Assembly (NCBI GenBank): GCA_018136815.1
Contig: CM030934.1
Coordinates: forward strand, 5,541,318-5,605,317
DNA: 64,000 nucleotides
From: Isochrysis galbana
Taxonomy: Eukaryota > Haptophyta > Isochrysidales > Isochrysidaceae
Direction: 5' to 3'
Each line of letters begins with the position of its first letter. Within the stretch, counting starts at the first letter, position 1. Of the stretch, positions 42,626 to 53,572 are shown in pieces. The translations under genes and the position numbers were made by a program. The notes beneath the pieces were generated by a model. That model had not been told where the DNA came from and made no database searches. It saw only the letters and a list, made by a program, of their open reading frames with translations.

Positions 42626-43921
42626 GCCTCGCCGTCCATGGTCGCATCATCCAAGTCGCCCACTGTTTGCATGAACTCCGGATCCAACGCATGCCCCGCT
42701 GCGTGCCCCATTTCCATATCTCTTAAGCGGCGAAGCACCTCGGAAAGTGCTGCATGTGCATGTCGCAGCTGCCTCGAGGGCACGGGGTGTGTTCACATTA
42801 TATGGAACGTCCATGTATCGTAATATATATGGAGCTCAGACTCAGACTGACTCAGAGCACTCAATTGTCAATTGTCGCGAAGCTCCTTCAAAGGTGCTTC
42901 CTGCCGCCGCTTGAGAGATAATTGACCATTGACCATTGACCATCCTACATGGTAAACACGGGTTTACCGTGTTTGTACAGAGGCCAAAAACAGTCCGTTT
43001 TCACCGTGTTTCAAACAAACGCCCTCCCTAGCAGCATGCCGTGTTTGCGAGGTTCCCGTGTTTCTAGAAAAGCCAAAAAAAGCGGGCCGTATTTGCTGTG
43101 TTTTGAGGCCCCTCCTGCCGTGTTTCACATCTAGGTTGACCATTGTCCATTGTAAATTGAAAATTGTGAACCAAGAACCAAAAGTATAAACTCAAACTTA
43201 GTTGAAACCGGAGCCGGAGCGGGGTTATTCAGTATCAATATCAGCAAGGTAGTCATAAAGATGAAGGCGTTGTGCTACGACGTATGTTTGCCGCCGGTCG
43301 CCGGTCGCCCCCGGCCCCGGCCCGTTGCCCGTCGTTGCCCGTGCGTTCGTTCCGTTGGATACACATCTTGCGCGGGGCACTTTGCACTTTCCTTTCTACC
43401 TCTAGCCAGACTTTGGGCTTTGGGACCGCCGCCTACTTTACGCACCATGCGAGTCCCGCATCCCAGGTGCGAGCTTTCACCTCCCGGGAGTTGGACTCAA
43501 ATGTCATTCACTGTATTGACTTCTTGGCCGGGGGGAGGGGGGGGGGGCGCCAACTAACTGCGGGCTCGCCGGCTCCCCTGTTTCCTCGAATTGCAGCTCC
43601 CTCACCTCGGGTTTAGCCGAACTCACTGCATCTCGTTGGCGTCGATTGGCTCGGCATCCAGAGAAAGGGAGGGACGCCTTCTCTGTGAGATGAGCTCCTC
43701 CCGCCTCCATCGACTCAACTCTCCTCCTCTCGCCCGCGCCCCTCTCTCGCCCGCCTCCCTCTCGCCCGCCCGCCCGCGCCCGCCCGACCCCCTTCCTTTT
43801 TTTAGAAGCTTTTGGCAGCAAGGGTTCTGTCGTTGGGTCGGTGAGTCGGTCCGCTCCGTTTGGGAGCCCTCCCTCGAACCTCTCCTCCTTCCCCTCCCCA
43901 ATACCTCTCGCACGCCTAGCC
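42626..43921. other. Intergenic with GTGTTT short repeat
   Basis: 42952-43133 contains several AAACACG/GTGTTT units. The repeat TGACCAT flanks it (42920-42945 and 43137-43145). The 43272-43616 frame could encode a basic N-terminus but has no supporting signal. Confidence 0.45.
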
Positions 43922-44290
43922 ATGGCAGAGCTCGTCACTACAAGGATACCAAAACCGGATGCGAGTGATCAGTTGCCGGGTGACGACCAACACCGCAGCG
44001 TCCAGTGGAAGCTGCAGTCGGAGACGCAGGCAGCTTCCACGTTGTCGAGAATCAGGAACACGATGGAGGCCAACAACCTCTGTCCCACATGCGAGCGCCT
44101 TATCTTTTCATCTAATCAGGGTATCAATGTGCAATCCCCTGATTTCCTTCGCCCGCTTTTTGGCAAGGGATATCGTGCCGAAGCTGCACCGCTGGATCTC
44201 AGATCAGCTGTGCTGCTGTCCTCCTCAAGGGACTTGCTCCCCCGCTCACGAGAGTCACACTTCTCTTTGCGAGACTCATTTTGCGGGTGA
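43922..44290 (+). CDS. Unknown short protein, doubtful
   Basis: A 122-aa frame from an ATG with good context (AGCCATGG). The first 60 residues (KLQSETQAASTLSRIRNTME, then NNLCPTCERLIFSSNQG) look protein-like, including a CPTC pair. The frame then becomes Ser/Arg-rich and may have left an exon. GTATCA after CAGG at about 44120 could be a donor. No family recognised. Confidence 0.3.
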   Translation: MAELVTTRIPKPDASDQLPGDDQHRSVQWKLQSETQAASTLSRIRNTMEANNLCPTCERLIFSSNQGINVQSPDFLRPLFGKGYRAEAAPLDLRSAVLLSSSRDLLPRSRESHFSLRDSFCG

Positions 44291-45728
44291 CGGCTGTAAC
44301 ACTGTGCTCTGGGAAGCAATTCGCACCTAGACGCACCGCGCCATTGTAGGCAGCACCGCGAAAGCTATAAGCCGAGCGACAGGCAACGGAACCCGGATTT
44401 GCCATCAGGTGTGCAAAAGCGGAGCACCCTTTCAAATGTGAACTGGGCCATACTGGATTGTGGGTGGGGGCGGTAGGATGGCGTACATGAGAGCGCGGAG
44501 TAAATGGTGCTTGTCGATGCTGAATGAAGCTGGTCTTTGGCATCGTCTGCTTGTACTCCCTTTGCTTGCACTGCTGTTGGCTGCGTTCGTTGTCTTAGTC
44601 TTGTTCAAAGTTTGCTTTTTCGCCACCATGGTGATGACAAGCCACAATACGGCAGGCATATCCGTCGCGAGTGTCCCACCACCTTTATATGAAAAGCGGT
44701 GGTTCACTTTCTTCTTATCCTCATCCTCACTAAAGTTGCGCACATACGTTGCACTTGCACTTGCCGCTAGGGCCCGGGCGCGAAAACATGGCACAAATTA
44801 TATTGCATATTTCGGAGGGATGTCGGCGAACTACATATTTCCACATATCGCTGACAAATTTCGGTGCACCAGAGGGGCGGGGGATGTTTTTAAAAGGGGC
44901 GGGGGATCTTTTCTCAACTACCTATTACGATACCTTACCTACATATACATACACATATTTTTGTGGTAGCTTGCTTTACCGGACGGGTGGGGCTATATAC
45001 TATATACTAGAGCACTGGAGGCTGGCGCGGGCGTGGGGGCCGTTTCACCAGTACACAACAAATTAAATCAATAGCTCAAGGAATAGGCTATCTACCAACA
45101 ACTGGTCACTACTAAGCTAAAGCTATTTACTAACGCCCTAACCGATCACGTTACACGTTGGTAAATGGTAAAGCTAATAGCAATAGCGGCTCACTTAGTA
45201 TTCGATTAGTTAGGCTAACCGAAGAAACCCAAACGGTAATCGATTAGTTAGTCGTCGTCGTCGTAAGGAGAGAAGCGTTCATTTCTCATGTTCATACGAG
45301 AAGTGGGTTAATCTCAGAAGGGGCGGATGAGCGGATGATGCATACCGGAAGGGCTTGCAAGACAATAATACCTAATACCGGAAGGGGGGCAAGGGTATAC
45401 CGTATTACACATACCGGATGCCGGAGAGCGGCAACATACTACAAGGGATATACCGGACGATGGTATACCGGAAAGAAAGGGAGCAGTCCTCTTCCCTCTT
45501 CGTTCCTCCTGTGGGCTTGTGGGACAGTAGCGGACAAGGCAGCATGCGGTTGCTGCGCGTAGTGACACAACTGCGGGCGCGAGTCGCACCCCAAGGGCCA
45601 AGGACCTCCGCGCGCGGCGAGAATACAAAAAAGTAATTTTTGAGTTGAAAGCCATTCGAAAATATTGGGAATGCTTTTGCAATACACCGTGCGCACACCT
45701 CTTCTACGAGGTACGAGGTACCAAGGTC
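44291..45728. other. Intergenic; ATACCGGA repeats
   Basis: ATACCGGA recurs five times between 45341 and 45472, irregularly spaced. A GTCGTCGTCGTCGT run lies at 45251-45265. AT-rich at 44800-45000. No gene recognised. Confidence 0.5.
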
Positions 45729-48700
45729 TCAAGAAATGGCACAACTTCTGCTGTCGGAATCAGTTGAACCACGCCAGCTTCGACGCGACCTAATGCGGCC
45801 TGTAGCCTCTATGCCACTCCGCCGAGAGGACTGTGGAGAATAGTAATCCGTTGTCCCGGTCTCTGCAAAAGTGACCGATGGCCTCGCGTCGTCACGCTGA
45901 TACGCGTACTCGGCCATGTGAGCGTACGAGTCTGAGTAAACCTGGGCGTCAACCAAGGATTCCGCCTCTGTGAGAGGAGCTTTGGCACGAAAGATCGACG
46001 TGCTTGGTTCGACATCCGACCATTGTGAAGGCTCCTGCAAGGAGTTCTCGACCTCCTCCGACGTCATGGCACGCGTGTTGATGGGCTGATCGGAATAGAG
46101 ATGCAGCCGGAAAGCGGCCTACGATGAGAGGAGCAGTTGTGAGCCCAAGGTGTGGAGGCGCGCAACAGTCATTCAATGGCGCACGCACCTTTTGGCCAGG
46201 CTCAAATGTGCAAGCAAGGAGACAGCATGGTTCGGAGCTAGCGGGTAGCTTGACCCGCGTCGCCACTTGTGCGGCGCGAGCAAAGCCAGCCTGTCGAGGC
46301 CACAATTAGAGAAAACGATTAGTAAAGGTCAGCCAAGTGCGCCTTGGTCCACGGCATGGCCGAGTTCGAGCAGTGCCGCACGCCACATGGCTGGGAAAAG
46401 CGGCGCGGGCGTGGAAATGGATGAGTGGAGGCGTCTCACCTGGGCTAGCACGTCGTCGGGATCGATCAGCGACTTCCGTCGGTTGCCACCTTGAAGCAGC
46501 AAACAGCCGATGGCAATGTGCGAGGGCTTGTCAGGATGCGGCGCTGGGTGCAAGTCGAGCACGATCGTCATCGTCGTCTCGCGCTCCAATGGGCTCAACT
46601 CCCACTGAGGGTTGCGAAACCAAAGTTCGTTACCAGGATTGGGCACGCCACCACTCGCCTCGTTCCATTCCCCCGTCAACTCCGTGTGGAACCATTCGTC
46701 TTCACTCCCTAGTGGGGCCAGACCGAACTTAACATCGGCCCACATCGACAGCTTGAAACGCCCCAGCTCGCCCGGCTCGAAGGTGTACGGGATGATTATG
46801 TGCGGGTTGCCGGGCGTGGTAGCAGGAAGAGTTAACGAGAAGCTGACCTCGCGCGTGTCCGAGATGGGCGAGGCACCAAGGAGCATGTCCCGTCGAACGG
46901 TGAGGAGCCGGCGGTGCCCGTTCCCACGGAGCACGCACACACCGATGGACAAATAGTCGCGTTCGCCGATGGAGCCGAGTAGAGGTGGCTGCGTGATTGC
47001 GACAAACACACGGCTCTCGCGCGGCAAATTTAGCACGAATTGGGGGTTTTGTCGCCAGGAGCACGCATAGTTGAGGCAACCGCCTGCGCTCGACGCATCC
47101 CACTCGCCATAGATCACGGCGCGAGGCTTGCTCCGAGGAAAGATGCGGCAAGCGTAGACACGGTCGAAGACGCGCATGAAATCCTCGAGACAGAGCCAGA
47201 AGACTCCTGTCTCGTCGTCCGCGACTGCCGCGCCGCAATACTTGCTGCCGTGCGCGTGAAGCTGCATGAGCGGCGACGAAGCACCTCCCTCCGTCTCGAA
47301 CCACGCTGGGCTCCCCGCGCACCACCTACCACTCCAGCGCGGCTGTGCCCACGGATTTCGCACGCACAAGAGCTTAAGGCGGCCAAGCTGGACGAGCTGC
47401 AGCAGGACATAGGTGCACTGTAGGCGGATGCCAAGACGCTGCGCATTAGCGGCCCGCTCGCCTCCGGCCAGCTGCTGGCAGCCGAGCAATGCACCCTCCC
47501 TTTCGATCTCCGTGAGTTCGGCCCAAATCGTCTCTGCCGGGTTAGTGCTATCTCGTCCGACATCCAGCTCGACCTTCTGGGACACGCCGCCGGTGAAGTC
47601 GACCAGCATCTCGGTCACGCGACCGTTGCGCAGCGCTTCGTACGAGCCGTGGTACCTAGCGTATGCCTTGATGAGCAGCGCAAAGGAGAGCTGCCGAGGG
47701 TCGACACAGCCACCCAAAAGGACACGGCCAGCAACGGTCGGGATGCGATCGTCAGTGATCACTGCCTGCCACGTGTCCCATTGCCAGATCCGCACCGCGA
47801 GCACGCCGTGTCTCGAATGTTCGCCGGGCACGAAGCAGCGCGCAAGCATCTCTGGCGACTGCGCAATCACCGCAAGAGCGCCCAACACCCAACTGCCCGC
47901 GCTCGGCGCGCCGCCCACCTCAGCTCCCGAGTCGTCGATAAGGGCCAGAAGCTCGTCTAGAGGCACCAACATTGCTCCTGAGGATGCCACCCCGAGTGGA
48001 CCGAGGTCACCTGCCGGAACCAACTCGCTCGGACGTAGCCACTTGACTTTTAACCCGTCCTTGCGCTTCAAGGAGGAGTCGGCCTCGACTATGATCCGGT
48101 GAAAAGCCTCATCCTCGTACAGGCCGGGATGTCCCTCCCGCGATCGGAGGAGTTCGGAGACCGTCGTGATCCCTGTCAGCCCCACGCTCCCAAACCCGTA
48201 CCCCTTGGCTTTGGAAATGGCGTCGGAAGGCACCCGGGCATGCATATGCGGCGCAGGAGCCGGACTGCCGAGCTCGTCGTCCTCCTCGTCGGCCATCTCA
48301 AAGGTGAGGGGCTCCTCCGGTGCAGGCAACGGGCTCCCGTCCGCCGGCAGGGCGGAGAGGGAAAAGGCGTAGTTGGAGGACACTTCAATCGAGAAGGCAG
48401 CCTCTTGGCCAGGCGCACTGGTGCATGGGACGAGAATGTAGCTCGTCGCCAGCCGCTCCAACTTCACCGTCACGCGCATGCGCGCTTCCGCAGCAAAAAC
48501 TGCGGGGAAAACCCCCTTGATGGCCGTGTAGCCGTGGGAACCACCTGTTGCACATGTGCGATCAGAGCGCTAGTGAGTAGCCACGAGAGGACTCGAGGTC
48601 TGGGTGTGATGATTCGGAAGGGCAACTGTACCAGCGTGCGTCCCGAGCCGTCATACGCTTCCTCACAGCAAGCGCGCATACGCACGCTTATTCCCTTCCC

Positions 48701-49617
48701 TCCCACTCCGCCCGCACACTCTCTCCTCTGCTCTATGCCGAACCTGGCTTCCCGAGTGTGCGCCTAGCGGCGGGCGTGGGCTGCGCAGCGGCTAGGAGCA
48801 CGATGCCCACGTGGTGTGGCGGCGCATTTGGCTGGCGTGCCGCCTGGCAGAAGTTGAGGCTCACCACCTGCTGGAGGGTGTGAATGTCTAAAGCCATTGC
48901 GGAACACCAGGCAGAAACAGAGAGGCAGAGACAGAGGGATGGAAGCACTGGGGCTATGGGGTGCATGGTGCATGTATACAATGCCTAGACTCAAGTGACA
49001 GGCGTGGGTAAGGCGGTAAACCACAGGAAGCGGTAACCAGGGTAGGAATGCTGCAAGAAGAGCAATGGAGGTCTCAGGAAGGGCAAGGGCGATGCATCGA
49101 GGCCAGTGGAAGGGGTTGAGGGAGGCAAGACGTCACAAGAAGGGCGCGGGCAAGGCACAACGCCGCCAGCGTGAAGAGGGCGAGAGAGAGTGGCCGCAGG
49201 GCAAGGCTGATGCCACAGCACAACGTATCTCGGACCGTCCTAGGGTGAGGCGGCGAGGCCTTACAAACTAAGGGTGTCGGATTCAGGGAGACCGTAGCAA
49301 GGGAGAGGGCCGTGTGGGTGGGTGGGTGGGGGTGGGGGGAGCGAATCTCCGGTGAGGGCCCAGGGGAGGCGAGAGGCCGTAAGCAGTCTGTGCACGATTC
49401 AAGGGTGATCCAGGAAGAGCGAGTGTGAATGTGTGGCCCGTTTGGAAGGCTGAGGGCCACGCAGGAAGGCCGCTGGGAAGGCCACCTGCTGGAGAGAAGA
49501 GAGCGAGAGCGAGAGTTGAGGGTTGGAGAAGAAGCTCTCGTGGCGTGGTGAGCCGCCTGCCGAGCAGCCGCGCCACTCACCGACGAGCGAGGCGCGAAAC
49601 TTGTAGTCGTGAGCCAT
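45729..49617 (-). CDS. Calpain-like protein without catalytic Cys and His
   Basis: Exons 49617-49486, 48867-48744, 48499-46440, 46290-46189 and 46118-45729 join in consistent phase (0, 1, 0, 0), giving 935 aa. The N-terminal C2L/domain III (LVGEWRGCSAGG, FFSNPQ, HHVGIVLL, SYILVPCTSAPGQEAAFSIE) precedes a calpain-type protease core (about 225-480). The usual QGxCW is AGSW, so catalytic Cys is Ser at about 288. The usual GHAYSV is QCTYVL, so the His is gone. The Asn motif RNPWAQPRWSGRW is kept (about 467). Two more C2L domains follow (GEWDASSAGGCLNYACSW, NPQFVLNLP; then a split one ending CTFEPGQK/AAFRLHLYSDQP). The layout recalls calpain-7/PalB-type proteins with repeated C2L. It is a likely non-proteolytic scaffold. 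The first exon is the least certain. Confidence 0.8.
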
Positions 49618-49787
49618 CCGGGGCCCCGTCTCTCTCTCTACCCCACCCCCACCCCCTTCTCCCTCCCTCCCTCCCTCCCTCTCTCTTTCCCCCCCCCTCT
49701 CCCTCTCTCTCTTTCTTATCTTCAAGTGCGTCCACACTGGCTGTGGGTATGTGAAAATTTTCGCCGTGTCTCTGGGTCCTCCAACTC

Positions 49788-49795
<8 letters not shown>

Positions 49796-49878
<83 letters not shown>
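49796..49878. repeat. (CT)n microsatellite
   Basis: About 80 bases of uninterrupted CT dinucleotide. Confidence 0.97.
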
Positions 49879-49881
<3 letters not shown>

Positions 49882-50237
49882 GCGGGCTCTCCGGTCCGAG
49901 AATAGATAGGTCCACCGACTTTGGGCAAACTAACCGGAAGATAGAGGAGAAAAGACGGGGGGGGGAGAGGAGGAGGGAGCGGGAGAAGGAGAGAGAGGGA
50001 GAGCGAGGAGGGTGTCTGCCCCCTTCAGTTTCAGGTGCGGTGTCAGTTGAGTGAAAGGGGTTGAGAGAGGCGAACGAGCGCTGTGAACACATGGGATTGG
50101 AATGGGAAGAAGGCTGGTTGCGGTCGGCTGTGGGCGGTGGTCTGTTTTTAGATAGGTGGTGCGGACACACGGACACGGAGAACCACGAAGACACGCTCCC
50201 CTTCGTAAGCATAAGTATCCGCTCAGCGGAGCCTACA

Positions 50238-50305
50238 TGTGAAACACAGGAACACCGTGTTTCTACAAAAGCCAAAAACAGCCGTGTTTCGCCGTGTTTC
50301 AGTCC
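50238..50305 (+). repeat. GTGTTT-family short repeat
   Basis: Starts TGTGAAACACAGGAACA and holds several GTGTTTC units around GCCAAAAACAG. Reverse-oriented relative at 52046-52106. Other relatives at 30059-30142 and 42952-43133. Confidence 0.65.
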
Positions 50306-50561
50306 TCTTGAGGCGCAACACAGAGGAAACACAGAGGCGCGCGCGTGCGCGGCCGGCGGCCGGCGGCCAGAGGCCAGAGGCCGCCTTAAAGGAGCAAAGG
50401 AGCGTCAGTCGCAACACGAGGGCGAAGAAGTGAGGAGCAAGTGTGTTGATGTTGAGCGTTCATTTAGTTAGCGAATCAATCACCAATCACACTATTAGAT
50501 GTTTCATAGTTTGCAGACTTGGACAAGAATGGTCACATGCAATCCAATCATCTTCTGCGTC

Positions 50562-51328
50562 AGACCAAAAGCGTTCAATTATCCCCATCCCTGCTAACAC
50601 CTTTTGTTGTCACCTGAAGGTTACTTGACTCAACTTGACACTTCACATGTTGAAACATCGACGTGGTCTAACTCCATTCCTTCGATTTGGGGCAGGGTCG
50701 ATATCTCGTTGAAATCACGATCCACGTCTCACACACGCTCATTATATTTTTGACAGCATCGGATTGACCAACCTCAGTGTGACGTTAGCTAGTGTATGGA
50801 TGCGGCGTGACGTTAGCTAGTGGTGATTGAACGCTTCTCGCCTCAACGAAAGGGATGGGGAGAACTGAACGCTTCTGGTCGTCAACGCGACCTTCTAGCG
50901 TGGGGGTCTCGCATCTTTTGTTCATTCTTACGCGAGACTGACAACACCCTATCCACCAATGTCTTTACATCTTTCTTGATATTATCATCTGACAGAATCG
51001 AATTCACATCGGATATTTTCTGGATATTTGGGCTTTCCAATGGATATATTGTAGACATTTTGCATGGATATTTGGGCGTCTTTTGAGGGATACTTGTGCT
51101 TACCCCTAAAGCTACCATGGAAGGAAAAGGGGTTGTTTATGGTTGTTTCCCACCCTCTTGAAGCTTATTTGCTAGTCACTTTGTTCATTTCATTGGGCCT
51201 AATCTCAAATATCAAAAATCGATTTTTTTCACCCCCTTGCCCCTTGGCGCTTGGTTAGACCGGCCTACCTCCAGGTGACACAAGGAAAGGTGCTAACAGG
51301 GATGGGGATAATTGAACGCTTTTGGTCT
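50562..51328. mobile_element. Non-autonomous element with about 60-bp terminal inverted repeats
   Basis: The left end starts AGACCAAAAGCGTTCAATTA. The right end is its reverse complement, ending at 51328. The first 32 bases are identical and similarity continues to about 60 bases (through CACCTG.AGG). A third, diverged internal copy lies near 50830-50880. Length 767 bp, no coding capacity. No clear target-site duplication was seen at these exact ends, so class is unassigned. The interior contains GGATATTTTCTGGATATTTG, also found around 40980. Confidence 0.75.
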
Positions 51329-52772
51329 TAGGAGTAGAGAGTAGAGGAGACGCATGCAGCAGCCGTGGCCGTGGCTATAGATGTGTGAGTGTGTGAGTGC
51401 GTGCGCGCATGCGCGCATGCGCGGCCAAGTTGTTCTGTCATATTCATATATATGATATCTCATATATGATATCTCAGTATTAGTTGCTCTAGACCTGATA
51501 CTGAGTGTCATATGACAAGACTAGAGGCTACAATTCAACTAGTTTTACTCGTACAAGTTCGGGCGCGGGAAATACGGAAATACCGGCGCTCCCAGCTCCG
51601 AGCCCCCCCCCCCCCAATGGCCGCCAACCTGATGTGCAGCAACGATGGCGGCGGCGGCGACGGCGATGACGAGTACCACACCGCCGTGGAGTGGGGGCGG
51701 CGCCATGTGGAGACGCTCCAGGAGTGCCGCTGTGGGAGCTTGAAATGGTTAGTCATCGAGCAGCAGCATGCAGCATCATCCGATTCTAAGTACTGAGTAA
51801 GAAGATTTTTATCATAATGGCGGGTTTATAAGTGTAGATGTTTGGAGCAAGTGAGCAAGTATCATATGATATCAGATGTATGACATCATACTCAGTTCCA
51901 TGGCAAGTGTCATATGACGGTATGACGGAACAACTTGGATGCGCGGGGTGCGGCCGCGCCGCGCGCCACGCGGCGCACGCCCCTTAGAAGGGGCCTTTGG
52001 CCCCCGCCGAAAAGCGGTGGCCACAAAGGACAAAGGAGGGAGTTTGAAACACGGTGAATAACACTGTTTTTGACCTCCGAAAAAAAACACCGTTCCTGTG
52101 TTTCACAGCTAGGCTAGGGGAGGTGGGAAATAGTGGTTAAAAAGAGTGAAAGTGACCAAGCTACTATAGATGCTAGATGGGTGTGTTCCGGGGTTTCTAC
52201 CCATTTACCCTTTACCTGTAGAGCCCTACTACTTTGGTGTATTTCCTCGATCCTGAGTTTTTTATGTTCCCACCCTTCGAAGTGAAACTCGTGTTGGACC
52301 GCGCTAGGTCTTTGTCTTGGTGCGTTGAGCCGTTGAGCCCCGAGCCACGGCTGCCTTCCAGCAAACCCAAGCCCCAAGCCCCATCCTCCCCGCCGTCATC
52401 AGCCACAGCGACTGCCGTCGTCCGTCGTCATCACTCGGGTGGAGGAGAAACGACTGGAGGAGGTACACAGAGGAGGGGGAAAGGGGGGCCGAGGGGAGAG
52501 GGAGAGGGAGGGGAGAGAGAAGAGAGGGACACGGCTCTTCAGTGGGAGGGAGGGGAAGAAAATGGGAGAAGGGGTTTGAGCGAGCCCGGGCGGTGTGGGA
52601 GAGAGAGGGGAAGGAAGGGAGAGGGGGGGGGGGGGGGGGGGGGGGGAGGGGGGAGAGAGAGAGAGAGAAGGAGGGAGAGAGAGGGCCGCTGGGGAGAAGG
52701 GGCGGGGGGGGAGGGGGGGAGGGGAGCTCTGACGAAGCATGCGCGGCGTGACGAGATCGCGCCGGCCGTCCG

Positions 52773-52825
<53 letters not shown>

Positions 52826-53332
52826 CCCCCCCCCCCCCGTCTGTCTCCTTGACCCTCTCTCTCCTCTTTCTTTGCCTTCTCCCCCCCTCCAGGTTCGTCC
52901 TCTCGATCACTCGAAAGGAGCGCCCCAACAAGGACAAGCAGGCGGGTAAGAGAAGAGAAGGGAGAGACCAGAGGGGACAATCAAGGAGAGAAGCGTCGAG
53001 TCCCCTCTCTCTCCCCCTCCGTCCGCGCACCCACTCTCTCTCTCTCTCGGTGTGCCTGCCATCTTCCCCCCCCCCCCCTCCCTTCCCCCCCCTCATCGCA
53101 GCCACCAGCCCTCCCAAGGTCTAGCCGTCCTCGTTGTCATTTGGCAATGCTCGCCTAGCATGCGCCCCATGCACCTCCCCGCCGCACGCCACGTCGGTCT
53201 TCCCTTGACTCCAAACTCTCCCTGCCCCTCCGCTCGCGGGCCGCGCTCACCCCTCGCCCTGCCCCACATTCCCCAAGCCGAGCGCCTACCGACCCCTCGG
53301 AACACCGCCTCGCAGGACCCACTTGCAACCTC
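51329..53332. other. Intergenic; palindromes, GA/CT tracts
   Basis: Contains the palindrome GTCATATGAC at 51507-51516 and 51909-51918, flanking a GGC-rich 370-base segment, and a GTGTTT-family repeat at 52046-52106. It also has GA- and G-rich sequence at 52460-52740, CT tracts at 52775-52821 and C runs. Frames across 52234-53124 are compositional artefacts. Confidence 0.5.
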
Positions 53333-53572
53333 ATGTCTGCCGCCGCTGAAGTCGTCACGCGTCTCGGGCTCGGAGCTGCCGCACTTGGCGTTGCCTGGTG
53401 GGCGCTCTCTCCGGAGACTCCCAAGGTGGCTGCACAGGCAGAGAATAAGGAGAGCGATAAGGGCTCGCGCCTCAAGACTGCACCAACGGGCGGTGATATG
53501 TCATTCTTCATGGGCACTGCAAGCAACGCCGACTCGGCGCATCTCGGCCGCGAGGGCGGCAAGCCGCTCTAG
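53333..53572 (+). CDS. Small membrane-anchored protein, unknown
   Basis: A 79-aa frame, MSAAAEVVTRLGLGAAALGV then AWWALSPETPKVAAQ. It has one short hydrophobic helix (about residues 10-25) followed by a polar Lys/Glu-rich tail ending REGGKPL. The size and single-helix design resemble small organellar subunits, but no family was recognised. The tract before the ATG is CT-rich, as at several genes here. It could also be the last part of a longer spliced gene. Confidence 0.4.
   Translation: MSAAAEVVTRLGLGAAALGVAWWALSPETPKVAAQAENKESDKGSRLKTAPTGGDMSFFMGTASNADSAHLGREGGKPL

Larger units (their letters stand above)
49618..50561. other. Intergenic; (CT)n tract and short repeat
   Basis: A CT microsatellite at 49796-49878 follows CCCT units at 49655-49690, upstream of the calpain-like start. 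A GTGTTT-family short repeat lies at 50238-50305. Confidence 0.6.

Noticed and set aside
43272-43616. 114-aa frame with a basic, Ser-rich start like a mitochondrial presequence
   Set aside because: No mature domain follows and a G run interrupts the end; not enough support.
51512-51796. 94-aa frame between the GTCATATGAC palindromes
   Set aside because: Short, contains a GGC-driven Gly/Asp stretch, no family match; could at most be an exon relic.
52234-53124. 296-aa plus-strand frame and antisense partner
   Set aside because: Runs through GA, G and CT tracts; composition only.
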